A stretch of 64,000 nucleotides of DNA from Lycorma delicatula. Lineage: Eukaryota; Arthropoda; Insecta; Hemiptera; Fulgoridae. Position 1 is the first letter of the stretch. Each line of letters opens with the position of its first letter. The stretch covers positions 128,200,324 through 128,264,323 of the forward strand of contig NC_134460.1 of assembly GCF_047948215.1 (NCBI RefSeq). The letters run 5' to 3'. A program made the position numbers and the translations under genes. Shown piece after piece: positions 46,386 through 56,645 of the stretch. The notes under the pieces are model-generated. The model worked only from the letters and a program-made list of their open reading frames with translations, had not been told where the DNA came from and searched no databases.

Positions 46386-47309
46386 GGCAGGAGAGATGGG
46401 ATTGCTGTGCTAAGGGCTGATAGACCTACAGGTTGATACGCGATGTCGGGAGATGGTCTGAGAGAAGCCATGGCTCGCTGATTTTAATCTTACTCAGCTG
46501 CTGGCGGGCCATGGGGATTTATGGCGTATCTCAATAGATTTGGGTTCGACTACTCAGACAGCTGCCCTCTTATGGGGTTGAAGAGACGACTTTTCTTGTA
46601 TTTTTCGCTATTCTTGATTTGTGGTAAAGCGTGGATGCTATTAGCAGAGAGGAAATGTTTTTTAACCTGAGGACTTCCAGGAAGTTATGTTAACCAGAAA
46701 GAATCACTGGGCGGCTGTTGCCCGATATGCTAAAACAGTTATAGAAAAATTACGTTCTGCGAAGAAAGCCGCAGCTTAAATAGAGGCCCTGGGAATCCGG
46801 TGCGGGGGATAGGGCCGCGGGCGAGTGTCTAGAAGGCCCCCCGATCTTGTGGGAGTCGGCTGGATGCAATGAAGCCGCGGTCATGGGATCCCGAAGGTTC
46901 CCCCCACTTCCGAGCTAAAGCTGATGGCATGTAAGTATGCGTATGGTAAGTATGAGTTTCCGAGAGTTGTTGGTGTGCGCGGGTGGTGAATACGTGTTGG
47001 TATGTTTGGTTCAAGTGTGGTTGGTGTTGTTTTGTGCTGGTTTTTTAGTTATGTGTGGATCTGTTTTTGTGTGTGTTTGTGCCTTGCTATTTACTTTGTT
47101 GTCTGAATGTGTATGTGGTCGCTTATTCCCCTTTCGAAGTAATGCTTTACCAGCTATTCCCAGGAGGGGCGGGTCGCCAAGGGTGGAGGTTTAGTCGGTA
47201 GTGCGCAGGAATACATACGCCTTTTTTCTACCTTGCGGAACCTGTTAGCGAGTCCGATACTACTTTGACGCCCGTAAATGGGGTTCCTCAAGCTCTTAAA
47301 AAAAAAAAG
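46386..47309 (+). pseudogene. R1-clade LINE, 3' end (C-terminus and 3' UTR)
   Basis: The upstream part translates, with shifts, to an R1-type C-terminal domain. It reads 'TYRLIRDVGRWSER' near 46420, 'LLAGHGDFMAYLNRFGF' near 46500 (family consensus 'QxLTGHGCFxxYLxRxG'), then a degraded Cys/His region and 'EARYAK'-like tail sequence to about 46780. The corresponding segment of the 53-55 kb element reads 'QFLSSHGAFRDRLQRFGL'. A ~500-bp G+C-rich, GT-rich 3' untranslated stretch follows and ends in A11 at 47299-47309. The copy is 5' truncated at about 46386, the usual outcome of target-primed reverse transcription. The 61- and 85-codon frames in the UTR part are not genes. Confidence 0.75.
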
Positions 47310-47439
47310 ATATGCAACTATCAAGAGCAGACTGGCTCAAACAATGAAAGATATCATTCGGAAAACTTTTAATAGTACCTAATATTAATTAAAAATTACA
47401 AAGATTTTTTAAAAACGATTTTTGTGAAGTGTAAAACTT

Positions 47440-47760
47440 TACGGTATCAAAACAATGACACTAGGATAAGCAGAAAGGAGAAGAATAGATATCTTTGAAA
47501 TTACAAGAGGTTATTAAAAACTATGTGGATTGATATAAAAAATGAACAGGTCTTGAAACGAATAGGAGAGGACAGGAGTTTGTGGTGGAAACTTTAAGTT
47601 AGGTAACTGTGAGTTTTGGTGGGTCATATAATAAAAAATCCAGATTCATTTAAGTTGATAATACAGGAATATGCCGAAGGTAGAAACTATTTCGGAAGTC
47701 AAGACTGGATTTTATAAAATAGATAACTGAAGACGTAGAATATTCATTTTATTAAAGTAA
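47440..47760 (+). pseudogene. RTE-clade LINE C-terminal fragment
   Basis: 'RRRIDIFE' (from 47474) is followed, after a one-base shift, by 'YKRLLKTMWIDIKNEQVLKR' and 'IGEDRSLWWKL'. After a short break come 'VLVGHIIKNPDSFKLIIQEY' and 'AEGRNYFGS'. This is the conserved 'RRLEAFEMWCYRRxLxIxWxDxxxNxxVL...GHxxRH...EGxxxGxRxRGR' C-terminal region of RTE/BovB-like LINEs. The sequence is not the same as the RTE copy at 36-37 kb, which lacks this part. There are no ends or TSD visible. It follows the R1 tail by only ~130 bp. Confidence 0.75.
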
Positions 47761-48295
47761 AAAAAATTAGAACAGAAAAGAATAGAAAACATAAAACCAG
47801 TAAAATTACTAATAAATAAAAAACAGAAAACTGTTCGCAAAAAAAAAATGCTTTTTTACAATCTCACTTTTCTATTGAATTGCTGACCGAATGATGACTC
47901 CCTGTTTGTACGGTTTTAAAAACGTTTTCCCGAAAGTAATTTACTCCCGAAAGTAATTTCTTACATAAAACCAGTAATACCCTTTTACGGAATTGTGTAC
48001 ATAATAGTACTGAAAACTACTATGACAAACCCATAATATGCAACAATATAACAATAAAATTCACAACATAAGCCCCGACCCGAATACTCGCCTACGTAAT
48101 ACATGATTAATAAAATACATACATAAATACCAACGATGCAACATCACTTACATACATAATGAATGGTCAACCTGAGTCTTACATGACTATGTCTAGTTTA
48201 CAAGTAATACATATCATCCTCATCTCATTTGGTCATGGTGGGGGTTGCTAATTCTTCACTAGTTGGATAGATTGCAACGTACCCATTAAAAATTA
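47761..48295. other. AT-rich non-genic DNA
   Basis: It contains a short tandem duplication, CCCGAAAGTAATTT x2 (47931-47962). Near 48204-48221 ACATATCATCCTCAT matches part of the SINE family B tail (54316-54330), possibly by chance. Confidence 0.5.
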
Positions 48296-48465
48296 GCCGG
48301 CCTCCGTGGCGCAAGTGGTAGCGTCTTGGCCTTTCATCCGAAGGTGCCGGGTTTGAATCCCGGTAAGGTATGGCATTTTCACACTCTACAAAATTGTCAT
48401 TTCATTCATTCTCTGAAGCAATACCTGTGGGTGGACCCAGAGGGTAAAAAAAGATTAAAAATTAA
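48296..48465 (+). mobile_element. tRNA-derived SINE, family A (tail variant 1)
   Basis: GCCGGCCTCCGTGGCGCAAG start, box A TGGCGCAAGTGG (48307-48318), box B GGTTTGAATCC (48350-48360), TATGGCATTTTCACACTCTAC, then tail TCTGAAGCAATACCTGTGGG ending in A7 near 48455. The 60-codon frame through it is not a gene. Confidence 0.88.
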
Positions 48466-50072
48466 TAATCAACTAAGAAATTTTAAAAAATACTTCCTTA
48501 AAAAATAATCATAATTTGAGAAATAATATAACAATGACTTCCGTTTAGTATAGTGTTTTTCAAACTAAAAATTGAAACTATTTAAATAAGCTATCAGTAT
48601 TTTTTTTATTTTATAAATAAACACAATTAATAAGGTAAAAGGCAAATTAATGTAAATGCAAATTATTTGGATTGTATACGATAATTTAATATTATTAAAA
48701 TTATAATAAAACGTTTAAAATAATCTGTATACAACGAAAAAATGAATACTTTACTGCTATCTAGCGGTAAATTGTTGAAATTTGACTTACTCCAGTAGTT
48801 ATAAACAGGACAAGGTTAAATCAACTTTTGTGAATAGATAGCAAGTTAATTGATAAATTATTATAATTTTAGAAACAATTTCAAATATTTATTTCATTTT
48901 ATATGAAATAAGAATAAATAAATTTAAAATAGAATTAAATTATAAAATATAATACGTTTTTTGGCAGTTAATTTTATGTAAATTAAAAAGATATTTTGTT
49001 AATTCACATACTAGGGTTATTTAAAATATTCAATTTATTAAGAACAATTATTACAAAAACACGTTATTTATATTTAAATAAATATGTGTTATAAAAAGTT
49101 AATTTTTCATTTAGCAGTAAAAGTTTATAACAGTACAAAATAGTTCTACTACTCTGGTGAAAACTGACAAAATATTTTTAATTTATATAAATAAAAAATA
49201 TATATATATATGAAAGCTACACTTTATTACTTTGAATTAATTTTTTATTTTTAAAATCATAAATCGACTCACACAAATTAATGAGCATTTTTTTCATTTT
49301 ATTATAAGATATAAATATTATTAGTCATATTTAACAGCATATTCTGTTACGTAGAAGAAATTTCTTGGAAGCCTGATTTGGATTTTAGAATTAGCAATTT
49401 AGAAAAAAATGGAAAAGAAGAAAGACGTTCAGGCTTTTATGACATGTAACAATTTATTGGATTTTCCTGTTCTAAAATAAAACAAAAATTTGCTATTACA
49501 CACAAAAGTATGCAAGAATAACTTCTCAGAAGTGAAATCTGTTAGTTTAAAATTACATCTGGTGTAATGACTCCAAGGTGACATAATAAAAAAATTTAAT
49601 AAAAATGGAGTAAATTTTTCCTTCGTTAACCCTAAAAAGTTTCCAAAAAAAATATAAAACTTATTCACTATGAATACTATCATAAAAAAGTTAAACATTA
49701 AGGCATGTTCAGTTTCATGTCCTCCTTATTAATGATAAACAAAACTATGTAACTCTTTTCTTCTTACTTATGTAACGCATATAAATATGTTAACCTAGTT
49801 GAGTTGAACAGCTGTTTTATAATATTATTGTGTCTTCATAATACTATTGTTAATTAATCAGTTCAATAAAAGATGTAACTACAGTTAATTCAGTTCCGTT
49901 AAAGATGTAATTTCAATGTGAATCTAAATAAAATACTGTAATATAATATTTCTTAAAATACAAATAACGTACATGTACATCATAATTACCCTCAACAATG
50001 TGAAATAAATTACTAATAATACAATATTAAAATAAACGAAATGTATCTAAATCTGTAATAAATTATATATAA
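48466..50072. other. AT-rich non-genic DNA
   Basis: No gene recognised. An 89-codon Phe-rich minus-strand frame (49429-49698) has no motif. A (TA)n tract lies near 49198-49211. Confidence 0.5.
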
Positions 50073-50102
50073 CTAGCTCTACCCGCCACGCTTCACTGTG
50101 GC
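50073..50102 (-). repeat. Helitron 3' terminus: hairpin plus CTAG
   Basis: Element strand: GCCAC, loop AGTGAAGC, GTGGC, spacer GGGTAGAG, CTAG|T. The same stem (5), loop (8) and spacer (8) lengths occur at 61877-61907. Confidence 0.85.
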
Positions 50103-50159
50103 ACATTGTGGTTGCATGAATGAGAAAAGAGAAACAAAACAAAGCATACGTTTCATAGA

Positions 50160-51178
50160 AGTTTAATTTTGCAATACTTGTGGATATGCAATATTTTTTT
50201 TTTTTTTTCACTGTCTGCGTAGATATAAAGGCTATCTGGTTTGCCGACTCGGGAACACGCAACATACAGTTGCCGATGTGAGAAGCAATCCGCATCTAAA
50301 TCTAAACCACACAATTCTAAAGATTCACCTTGAGCTTTATTGATTGTGATCGCAAATGTCAACCGAATTGGGAATTGCAATCTTTTAAATTAAAATGGTG
50401 TAACGGTCGGGATTATGGGTATTCGAGGAATGAGGACATCTTCACCTTTGAAAGGCCCCGTTAAAATCGTTGCTTCCACTACGTTATTCATCAATTTCTT
50501 AACTGCAAGTCGCGTACCGTTGCAGAGTTTTGGCTGATTAATATTCCGCAACAGGATAATTGTCATTTTTTGATCGAACCGTTGCTAGAATCAATCTAAT
50601 GAGGAATTTTTTTCCCAGTTCCTCCTGTCGCATCCAAGAAGAAGGTCCCCCAAACTCCGTCATTTATCATTTGCATTATGCGTTCATAAATGCCTTTCTG
50701 TTCAAGCGTTAATTTAGGAATGTTTGATTGGACATATGACTGAAGATCACCAATGTTGAAACTCTGTTCACGGCGTAAATCCACATCAAATGAAGCAATC
50801 GCAGCTCGTGGGTTCTGGCATTCCCAATTGTCTAAGAACTTTATTGGAAATAGCTAAGCACTTGTCTTCAGTATTTATCAATGCTTCGTTGTAAATGCCT
50901 TCTGTAAATTCCATGGTCATATTGGTATTTTCTAGGCGTACTCTATGCAAAATATCCTCAGCCATATGGATCGATATCTTTCCCATAACTCTGTGGGAGA
51001 TGAAGGGAAGCAAGCGGTCAATGTAATTGCGAATAATGCGCGAATTTCGTTTGGATGTGCAGTGCTGCACGCGTCATTAATACATATATCCCACTGTTGG
51101 TCGTTTTTTAATAAATTCAGAGCTTGGTTAAAGGCGCAGCTCAATCACGACACGATCACACAAAAGTACCTCGATTAA
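50160..51178 (-). pseudogene. Helitron Pif1-type helicase relic with internal deletion
   Basis: Minus-strand fragments in order: 'LLCDRVVIELRL', 'SCAFNQALNLLKNDQQWDIC' (51144-50932), and 'RIIRNYIDRLLPFISHRVMG'-like sequence of the pre-helicase linker (51070-50786). Then come 'NIPKLTLEQKGIYERIMQMI' and the Walker A 'FLDATGGTGK' (50784-50596), continuing in another frame as 'FLIRLILATVRSKN'. At about 50565-50573 the sequence jumps to 'LLRNINQPKLCNGTRL', which in full proteins lies several hundred residues later, so Walker B and the central helicase motifs are deleted. The C-terminal block is 'TFAITINKAQGESLE' and 'QLYVACSRV' (50380-50153). Helitron RepHel proteins drive rolling-circle transposition; this one lacks the nuclease and most of the ATPase. 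Confidence 0.85.
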
Positions 51179-51417
51179 AGTGAATATTTAATTCAGATAG
51201 TATAATAATCTGAATCAGATGCAAGTGGAAAAATTTTTTTTTTTTTTGTTAATAAACAATGTAATTGGGAACAGGTATTGTTTCACATGTGACTGCGGTT
51301 GTCGTTAGCTAGTATGGCGAGTGTTCCCCTCGCTTCCGGCAGATGGCGCGGACACTGGTACACAGCTGACCGTTAAAAAACCTGTTTTCTCGCGGTCGCG
51401 GGTATGTGACTGATGCG

Positions 51418-51543
51418 AAAAATAGATGAAAACAATCTTTGATGCGGGTTATATATCGTGCTAAAATTTGAGCTCAATCGGAGCAGAACATTTTGAGTTT
51501 TTGAAACGTACCCAAACGAACTTAACATTTTTATATATAAAGA
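51418..51543 (+). repeat. Direct repeat copy 1 (126 bp)
   Basis: AAAATAGATGAAAACAATCT... through GAACTTAACATTTTTATATA matches 53014-53140 closely (about 93%). It contains GATGCGGGTTATAT and GCTCAATCGG. A G+C-richer stretch with a GCGAG...CTCGC hairpin and CTAG (51311-51329) lies ~90 bp upstream. Confidence 0.9.
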
Positions 51544-52138
51544 TTTGTGGGCTGCGAAAAAAAGCCCTTAAGTCTTGCGAAAAAACACATCATTTTAAAT
51601 GCTTACAAAATCAGAGTAATGCTTACAAATTACAGAATAATCAAACGGCGTTGATGACAGATGTTAATAAACTGCTAACGTAAATAGAAGTTGTGCTGCT
51701 TCAGTGTACAACATGATTCTCGAATATGAATCTACTAATGAATTACAATCTCCAAAGAAAACAAAACCCCGCAGGTCAATTGAGAAAAAGGTGAAATTTT
51801 GATAAAAACGCGATTCATAAAAAAATTACACGAATTTGAATTATTTAGAAATAGTTTAGCGGTGTATTATGTCCTTTGAAAGAGAATTCGATTATTGTCT
51901 TCGACAACGCTTCTTATCATTAAACGAAAAGAATTCCAGCCGTGTTATAGAAAAACAATGATATCAAAATGTGGCTTAGTTCAAAAGGAATAATTTTTGA
52001 AGAGGTTTAAGTTAACGTTCAATCATTGCAAAGGGTTTCGCGTATTAAAAGTAATTATAGTCCGTATAAAATTGGTTTGACACACAACGCCATATTGGTA
52101 AGTCGTGTTTTTATTCGGCTCCTACCGAATATGTTTGT
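51544..52138. other. Non-genic stretch between repeat copies
   Basis: The 71-codon plus-strand frame beginning in the direct repeat (51468-51683) is Lys/Gln/Asn-rich with no motif. Otherwise nothing recognised. Confidence 0.45.
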
Positions 52139-52482
52139 CGGCCTCCGTGGCGCGAGTGGTAACGTCTCGGACTTTAATGGAATGGAATGCAAAGTTGGCG
52201 GGAGTTTATTTCTCCCTACGTATCGCAGAACCTGGACAGAGTCCCTTGCTGCTGGATGATTCTAATCGGGCGTGTTTTTTAAAAAGTTTATTTTATATGA
52301 CGGGTCTAATTTCTCATGTTTTGTTTTATTTAATATTTAGAATTTTAAGGACGGACTTTAATCCGGTGGTTTTCCGAGTTGGAATCCCGGTCAGGCATGG
52401 CATTTTCATACGCTATAAATCATTCATATCATCATCTGAAGCAATGCATAACGGTGGTTTCGGAGGTTAGAAAAAACAAAAA
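52139..52482 (+). mobile_element. tRNA-derived SINE, family A, split by an insertion
   Basis: The head CGGCCTCCGTGGCGCGAGTG with box A is followed by CTCGGACTTTAAT at 52166-52178. After 173 bp of foreign sequence the SINE resumes at 52352 with CGGACTTTAAT, CCGGTGG, box B (GAGTTGGAATCC), GGCATGGCATTTTCATACGC and the variant 1 tail TCTGAAGCAATGCATAACGG, ending in A-rich sequence near 52480. Frames of 77-121 codons across it are artefacts. Confidence 0.88.
52179..52351. mobile_element. Unidentified 173-bp insert with 11-bp TSD
   Basis: CGGACTTTAAT is present at 52168-52178 and 52352-52362, either side of a 173-bp sequence starting GGAATGGAATGCAAAG and ending TTTAGAATTTTAAGGA. It has no terminal inverted repeats, no A-tail and no Pol III boxes. 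The second half is AT-rich and the first half G+C-moderate. No other copy is in the window. Confidence 0.8.
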
Positions 52483-53013
52483 AAACGAATACTTAGTTGT
52501 GTGGTTTCAGTTACTATTTGTGAATTTTGTTCTTTGCTTTTGTAAAAGCAAAGAACGCTAGATAACCAAAAAAAGATTGTTTAGTCATATATATGTAAAA
52601 AAATAACCTAACAAAGGAGTTTTGGTCATTATGTAGTGATATTATTTTCTGTGTATTTGGTTATTTCGACTTTTTTTATTTGCATAGTCTTAAGTCTATC
52701 TGGGCTATAAGAAAGTTTGGTGTTTTAATTTATTTACTGTAAGTCATCCTTCTTGGTGGCTTTTCTTTTTGTTTTGGTGTTTTTTTTTTTTTTGTTTTTT
52801 TAATAAAATACAGATGTTTTAGCTTTTAAATATAATTCAAAGAAATTTGTTACTTAATTAGTTGTGATTTTGTTTACATTGGCAACGGCCATACGGGCTC
52901 TTTGTGATTGCTCGTTGTGTTTGACAGCGGCCATCTTGCATTGATCTGATTGGTTTTCCTTTGTTTACATTTCCAAATTAAAAATGTGCAAATTAAAAAT
53001 AGATAGATTTATT
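52483..53013. other. AT-rich non-genic DNA
   Basis: It has T-rich runs, including T12 near 52780. A hairpin TTCTTTGCTTTT/AAAAGCAAAGAA lies near 52528-52556. A G+C-richer patch at 52880-52960 (GCAACGGCCATACGGGC; GACAGCGGCCATCTTG) is anonymous. Confidence 0.45.
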
Positions 53014-53140
53014 AAAAATAGATGAAAACAATCTTTGATGCGGGTTATATCGTGCTAAAATTTTAGCTCAATCGGTGCAGAATATTTTGAGTTTTTGAAG
53101 CCGAACACAAACGAACTTAACATTTTTATATATATAGATA
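53014..53140 (+). repeat. Direct repeat copy 2 (127 bp)
   Basis: Partner of 51418-51543, ending ATTTTTATATATATAGATA. It differs by a 2-bp ATAT change and a few substitutions. Confidence 0.9.
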
Positions 53141-53394
53141 AAAATATAATTGATCACACTAGCAATGTATTTATTGAAAGACATTAGTGATCCAGCGGCA
53201 TAACTTCAGAATACTGGAAGGTGCATTTAGGCACTGTTATTCAAACAAGACAAGCCGAGATTAAAATTTTTATAAATTCGTAAAGAAATTAGTTTAGAAA
53301 AATAAAGATATTTCTGTATAATCATCATTTTTTTCATTCTTTGGAATTTTTCTTTGCTTAACTTAAATTAGTAAACAGAATTGGGAAAAAATAA

Positions 53395-55700
53395 TTTAAG
53401 TAACTACATCCTGACCCCGTAGGGGAAGAGACCCTCCATGTAGCAGTTTCGATCGCCACGCCACCCACACCGTATGGACTTACCGGACTTTACTGGACTC
53501 CCTTATGGACTTTACCGGAGGTCATCTTCAAAATCTCGGAAAATGGCAAAAAGTTATCCCTCAACCTTGTTCTTGCCTCAGTCAGAATGCCAACAATGCG
53601 AATACCATGTATGATATGCCCATCGGTGTACTACGAGGAAATGAACTCTTTAAAACAAAACACTCTACGTCAAGTCTTTAGCAAAAGGAACTGAAATTAA
53701 AAACGCAAATACCTACCGGATAGGTTATAAGTTGAGTTCAACACGCAACCATAAACATAACACAAAACTAGAAATAAATATTAAAAACTAAATAAACAGA
53801 ACACTACAAAAACATTAAACCTTATAACGCAAGAACAATAAAACCAAAACACAGGAAAGACCAGGCAGAACCCTAAAGTACCTCGGTAATCCGTTCGTTC
53901 TCTTACCAGGAACCCGCTGAAATTTATAACGATTACCCATTCGGCCCGGTTTTTCCAATTCTCACGGAGATCTAATGATAGTCGACAAATAGCCTCCATG
54001 CGCATAAGTTCGTATTTTGCGCATTCATAAATTACGTGGTATGCGTCATCTAATTGTCCACAATCTGGACACACACCTGAATCCAGCAGGCCAAACCGCT
54101 GGAGTCTGTCTCGGAAGGCGCCATGACTAGAAAGAAATTGCGTCACATACTTGTTAGGGTGAACCCTAGGTGCGCCCCGCACAGTTATTTTTACACGGAT
54201 TTGAATACTAGATCGTGGATACCGGTGTTCTTTGGTGGTTGGGTTTCAATTAACCTCACATCTCAGGAATGATCGAACTGAGACTGTACAAGACTACACT
54301 TCATTTATACTCATACATATCATCCTCATTCATGAAGTATTATCTGTACTTCTGTAATACTTCATTCTGAAGTATTATCTGAAAGGTAATTACCGGACGC
54401 TAAACAGGAAAAAAAACCGCAAACCAACAACGTCCGGGAAGTGTTCATACGTATGACTCCCACCCTCTGCCTCAACCCATCTGGCCTGACATAAAGCATT
54501 GTCATGCCGTTCTATCTCGCGAATGTTTTCTGAAGTCAATTCTCGTGACTTCTTAGCAACATAACGCAGCTGCTTTTCTGACGCAATTAAATCTATCGGT
54601 TTCACATCTGCAATCACCAAGATTGCCTCCAGTGAAATATTACGGTTACCTCTCGTTACCGTTAATAATATAAGGCGTTGAGCTCTCAATAATATACCCC
54701 GATAGCTTTGAAATTTTAGCCAGTCCGCCCAAACAGGCGCCGCATACAACATAATTGCTTCGCACATGCTCTTATACAGGATACTCATAGTCTTAAACTT
54801 AAGACCCTAATCAAGATTGACCACTTGTCGAATACCAAAGAAGGCACGACAGGGCTTCTCCGCGACGTAAATAAGGTGCTGTTTGAACTGCATTTTTTCG
54901 TCAAGAAACACCCCGAGGTACTTTTGAGCTTGAACATATTTAATAAGAAAGCCTGACATCGAAACACGAACCTGACGCCTCACTGCCAAACGGCCTTTAA
55001 GAAGCATCATCGTGGTCTTCTCCGGGCTGAACTTCATCTTATGTTGATGACCCCATAACTCAAGTATCCTGCATGCCTGGGTGGCTCGGAACTCAACCTC
55101 CCTCCGTGAGTTTCCTTCGACCCATCGTCGGCATAATCCACGATGAGATACTCCCCGGGCAATCTTAATCGCAGAAGGGAATTAAACTCCACCACCCACA
55201 ACAATGGACTCAACACGCTGCCCTGAGGATAACCCTTTCACAGCGTCTTGCCTGTCCTCGTAGAGCAGCACATCTCGATGCCTGAAGTAACATTACATTA
55301 CTAGCAGTTCACTATCAGAGCATTGTCTCTTTTTTAATTGATAAATAACCCCAACCGAGCGAACAACGAGCTCTGGCATTATTCCATAGAAACCTGAGAC
55401 TTTGCCCCTTACCTAAACTGCAGATAACTTGACGCACTTCAGCATCAGCAAACTCCAAGGACACTGCACCCCGCGAAACTGAACAACCTCACGCAACACC
55501 CGCAGATGGTATACGATTTTTCAAGCTTCACTGTCGTCAGGCAGTAAATCGTCAAGTAATTTACGTAAGATCTCAGACATGTTTGAAATTACGCCAAACC
55601 GGGTCGAGAGGGTAGAAAAAAAGAACATCCTTACGTCGTTTGTATCCAGAAACCCCCTATAGAGACTCGCCATGGATCTTATTTCCCTTCTCATGCACAA
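53395..55700 (-). pseudogene. R1-clade LINE ORF2 relic (5' truncated, SINE-interrupted)
   Basis: Minus strand from 55700. 'SLYRGFLDTNDVR' and 'MSEILRKLLDDLLPDD' (linker before RT) come first, then 'ADAEVRQVI' and a degraded 'GKxxGxxGIxPEL' fingers block. A deletion near 55270 leads to 'YPQGSVLSPLLW' and the RT palm 'LIVDYADDG' with an intact YADD (55216-55034). 'VRVSMSGFLIKYVQAQKYLG' follows in 55037-54807, then 'MSILYKSMCEAIMLYAAPVW' and 'YRGILLRAQRLILLTV' (54788-54390). The terminal domain is 'NKYVTQFLSSHGAFRDRLQR' with CPDCGQ...H...C (54182-53781). R1-clade membership rests on the C-terminal 'tQFLSgHG.F...L.rfg..dsp.C..Cg' and zinc-like region. A ~235-bp SINE splits the frame at 54182-54416. 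Frameshifts at 54785 and 55034. The endonuclease is missing. The 3' UTR runs to about 53395. Confidence 0.85.
54182..54416 (+). mobile_element. SINE family B nested in the R1 relic
   Basis: It starts near ACAGTTATTTTTACACGGAT, contains a box-B-like GGTTGGGTTTCAATTAACC (54237-54255), and has 'CATACATATCATCCTCATTC'. It ends with the tail TCTGAAGTATTATCTGAAAGG...ACCGGACGCTAAACAGG and A8 (to 54416). CCGCA at 54177-54181 and 54417-54421 is a candidate 5-bp TSD. Excising the SINE and one CCGCA restores the R1 reading frame ('FPDVVGLR' joined to 'GAPRVHPNKY'). The tail resembles that of SINE family A variant 1, although the heads differ. Part of the tail is internally duplicated (GAAGTATTATCTG twice). 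Confidence 0.8.
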
Positions 55701-56645
55701 ATGTACTGATTACTTATAATAATCCTTTCATAAATCAATTATGATTATTAGATTACGTTAAAATACTTAAAATTAATAAATCGTGTCACTAATGTCCTAA
55801 CTAACTTATTGGTGAATCAGTGTAACAGCAATAACAAAACAAAATTGAATGAAATGTGACTTTTAATATTTTATAACGTAAAATGAAAATAAAAATAAAA
55901 AGTTAAAAATATAACATAAATAAAATTTATATATAAAATCCACTTATTCACATTACTGAGAACTTTTAATGTAGATTACTTTTAATAAACAAGTCATATA
56001 GTTATAAAGATAAATTAATTTCACATTAATAAATAATAATTGAATTTTGTTTTTTAGTGTAATAAACTTCGTTAGTCTTTGAAATTAAATAAAAAATACA
56101 GTAATGTACATGTTGGCCTATTTCATCAACATGAACCTTATTTTAATGTTTCTTCCTGCTTAATTCTATAGCAATAAAATAACAATAAAATCTACGAGGT
56201 TGTTTAATATTCACGTAGAAAAATAAAAAAAAAGATAATGAAAAATATTAGCAACTGATGTACATAAATTCTTTCTCCCAGTATTAAGATAAAACCATTT
56301 ATTTATTTAAAAAAAGCGTTACACAAAGGCATTAATCAGAGGTGCTTTCTGAGAACTACTACTACTATAATTTCATCCCGGGTATGAGATTTAATTCTTG
56401 TAAATTTCTTGCGAATATCTAGCTAAATTTTTTACTATGTAAATTATTTAATTTAGTTTTGATTATTTATTACAACAAAAAAAAGCGTAACAACTCGCAT
56501 ACATTTAAATTATGAAAATAATTTCTGATCATCAATTTACTGAAGATCAAATTATCAAGGACGTGCTAAGTTAAATCAGATATGGAGACGGTGTAACCTA
56601 CGTTGTGTTTTTAAAGGTATTTTTATGTTTCCGATAAATAAGTGA
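55701..56645. other. AT-rich non-genic DNA
   Basis: Nothing recognised between the truncated 5' end of the R1 relic and the next SINE. Confidence 0.55.

Larger units (their letters stand above)
50073..51178 (-). mobile_element. Helitron with helicase relic and intact 3' terminus
   Basis: A minus-strand Helitron fragment: a Pif1-type helicase relic (50160-51178) leads to a canonical 3' end. The terminus reads CTAG (50073-50076), followed on the element strand by T (complement of A50072), as expected for insertion between A and T. A 5-bp stem hairpin (50085-50089 with 50098-50102) lies 8 nt inside it. The Rep nuclease domain and the 5' TC end are not found upstream of 51178, so the copy is 5' truncated or rearranged there. 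Confidence 0.8.

Noticed and set aside
46829..47194. Overlapping 61- and 85-codon genes
   Set aside because: Both lie in the GT-rich 3' untranslated end of an R1-clade LINE.
52105..52470. 121-codon gene
   Set aside because: Frame runs through a SINE, the unidentified insert and the rest of the SINE.
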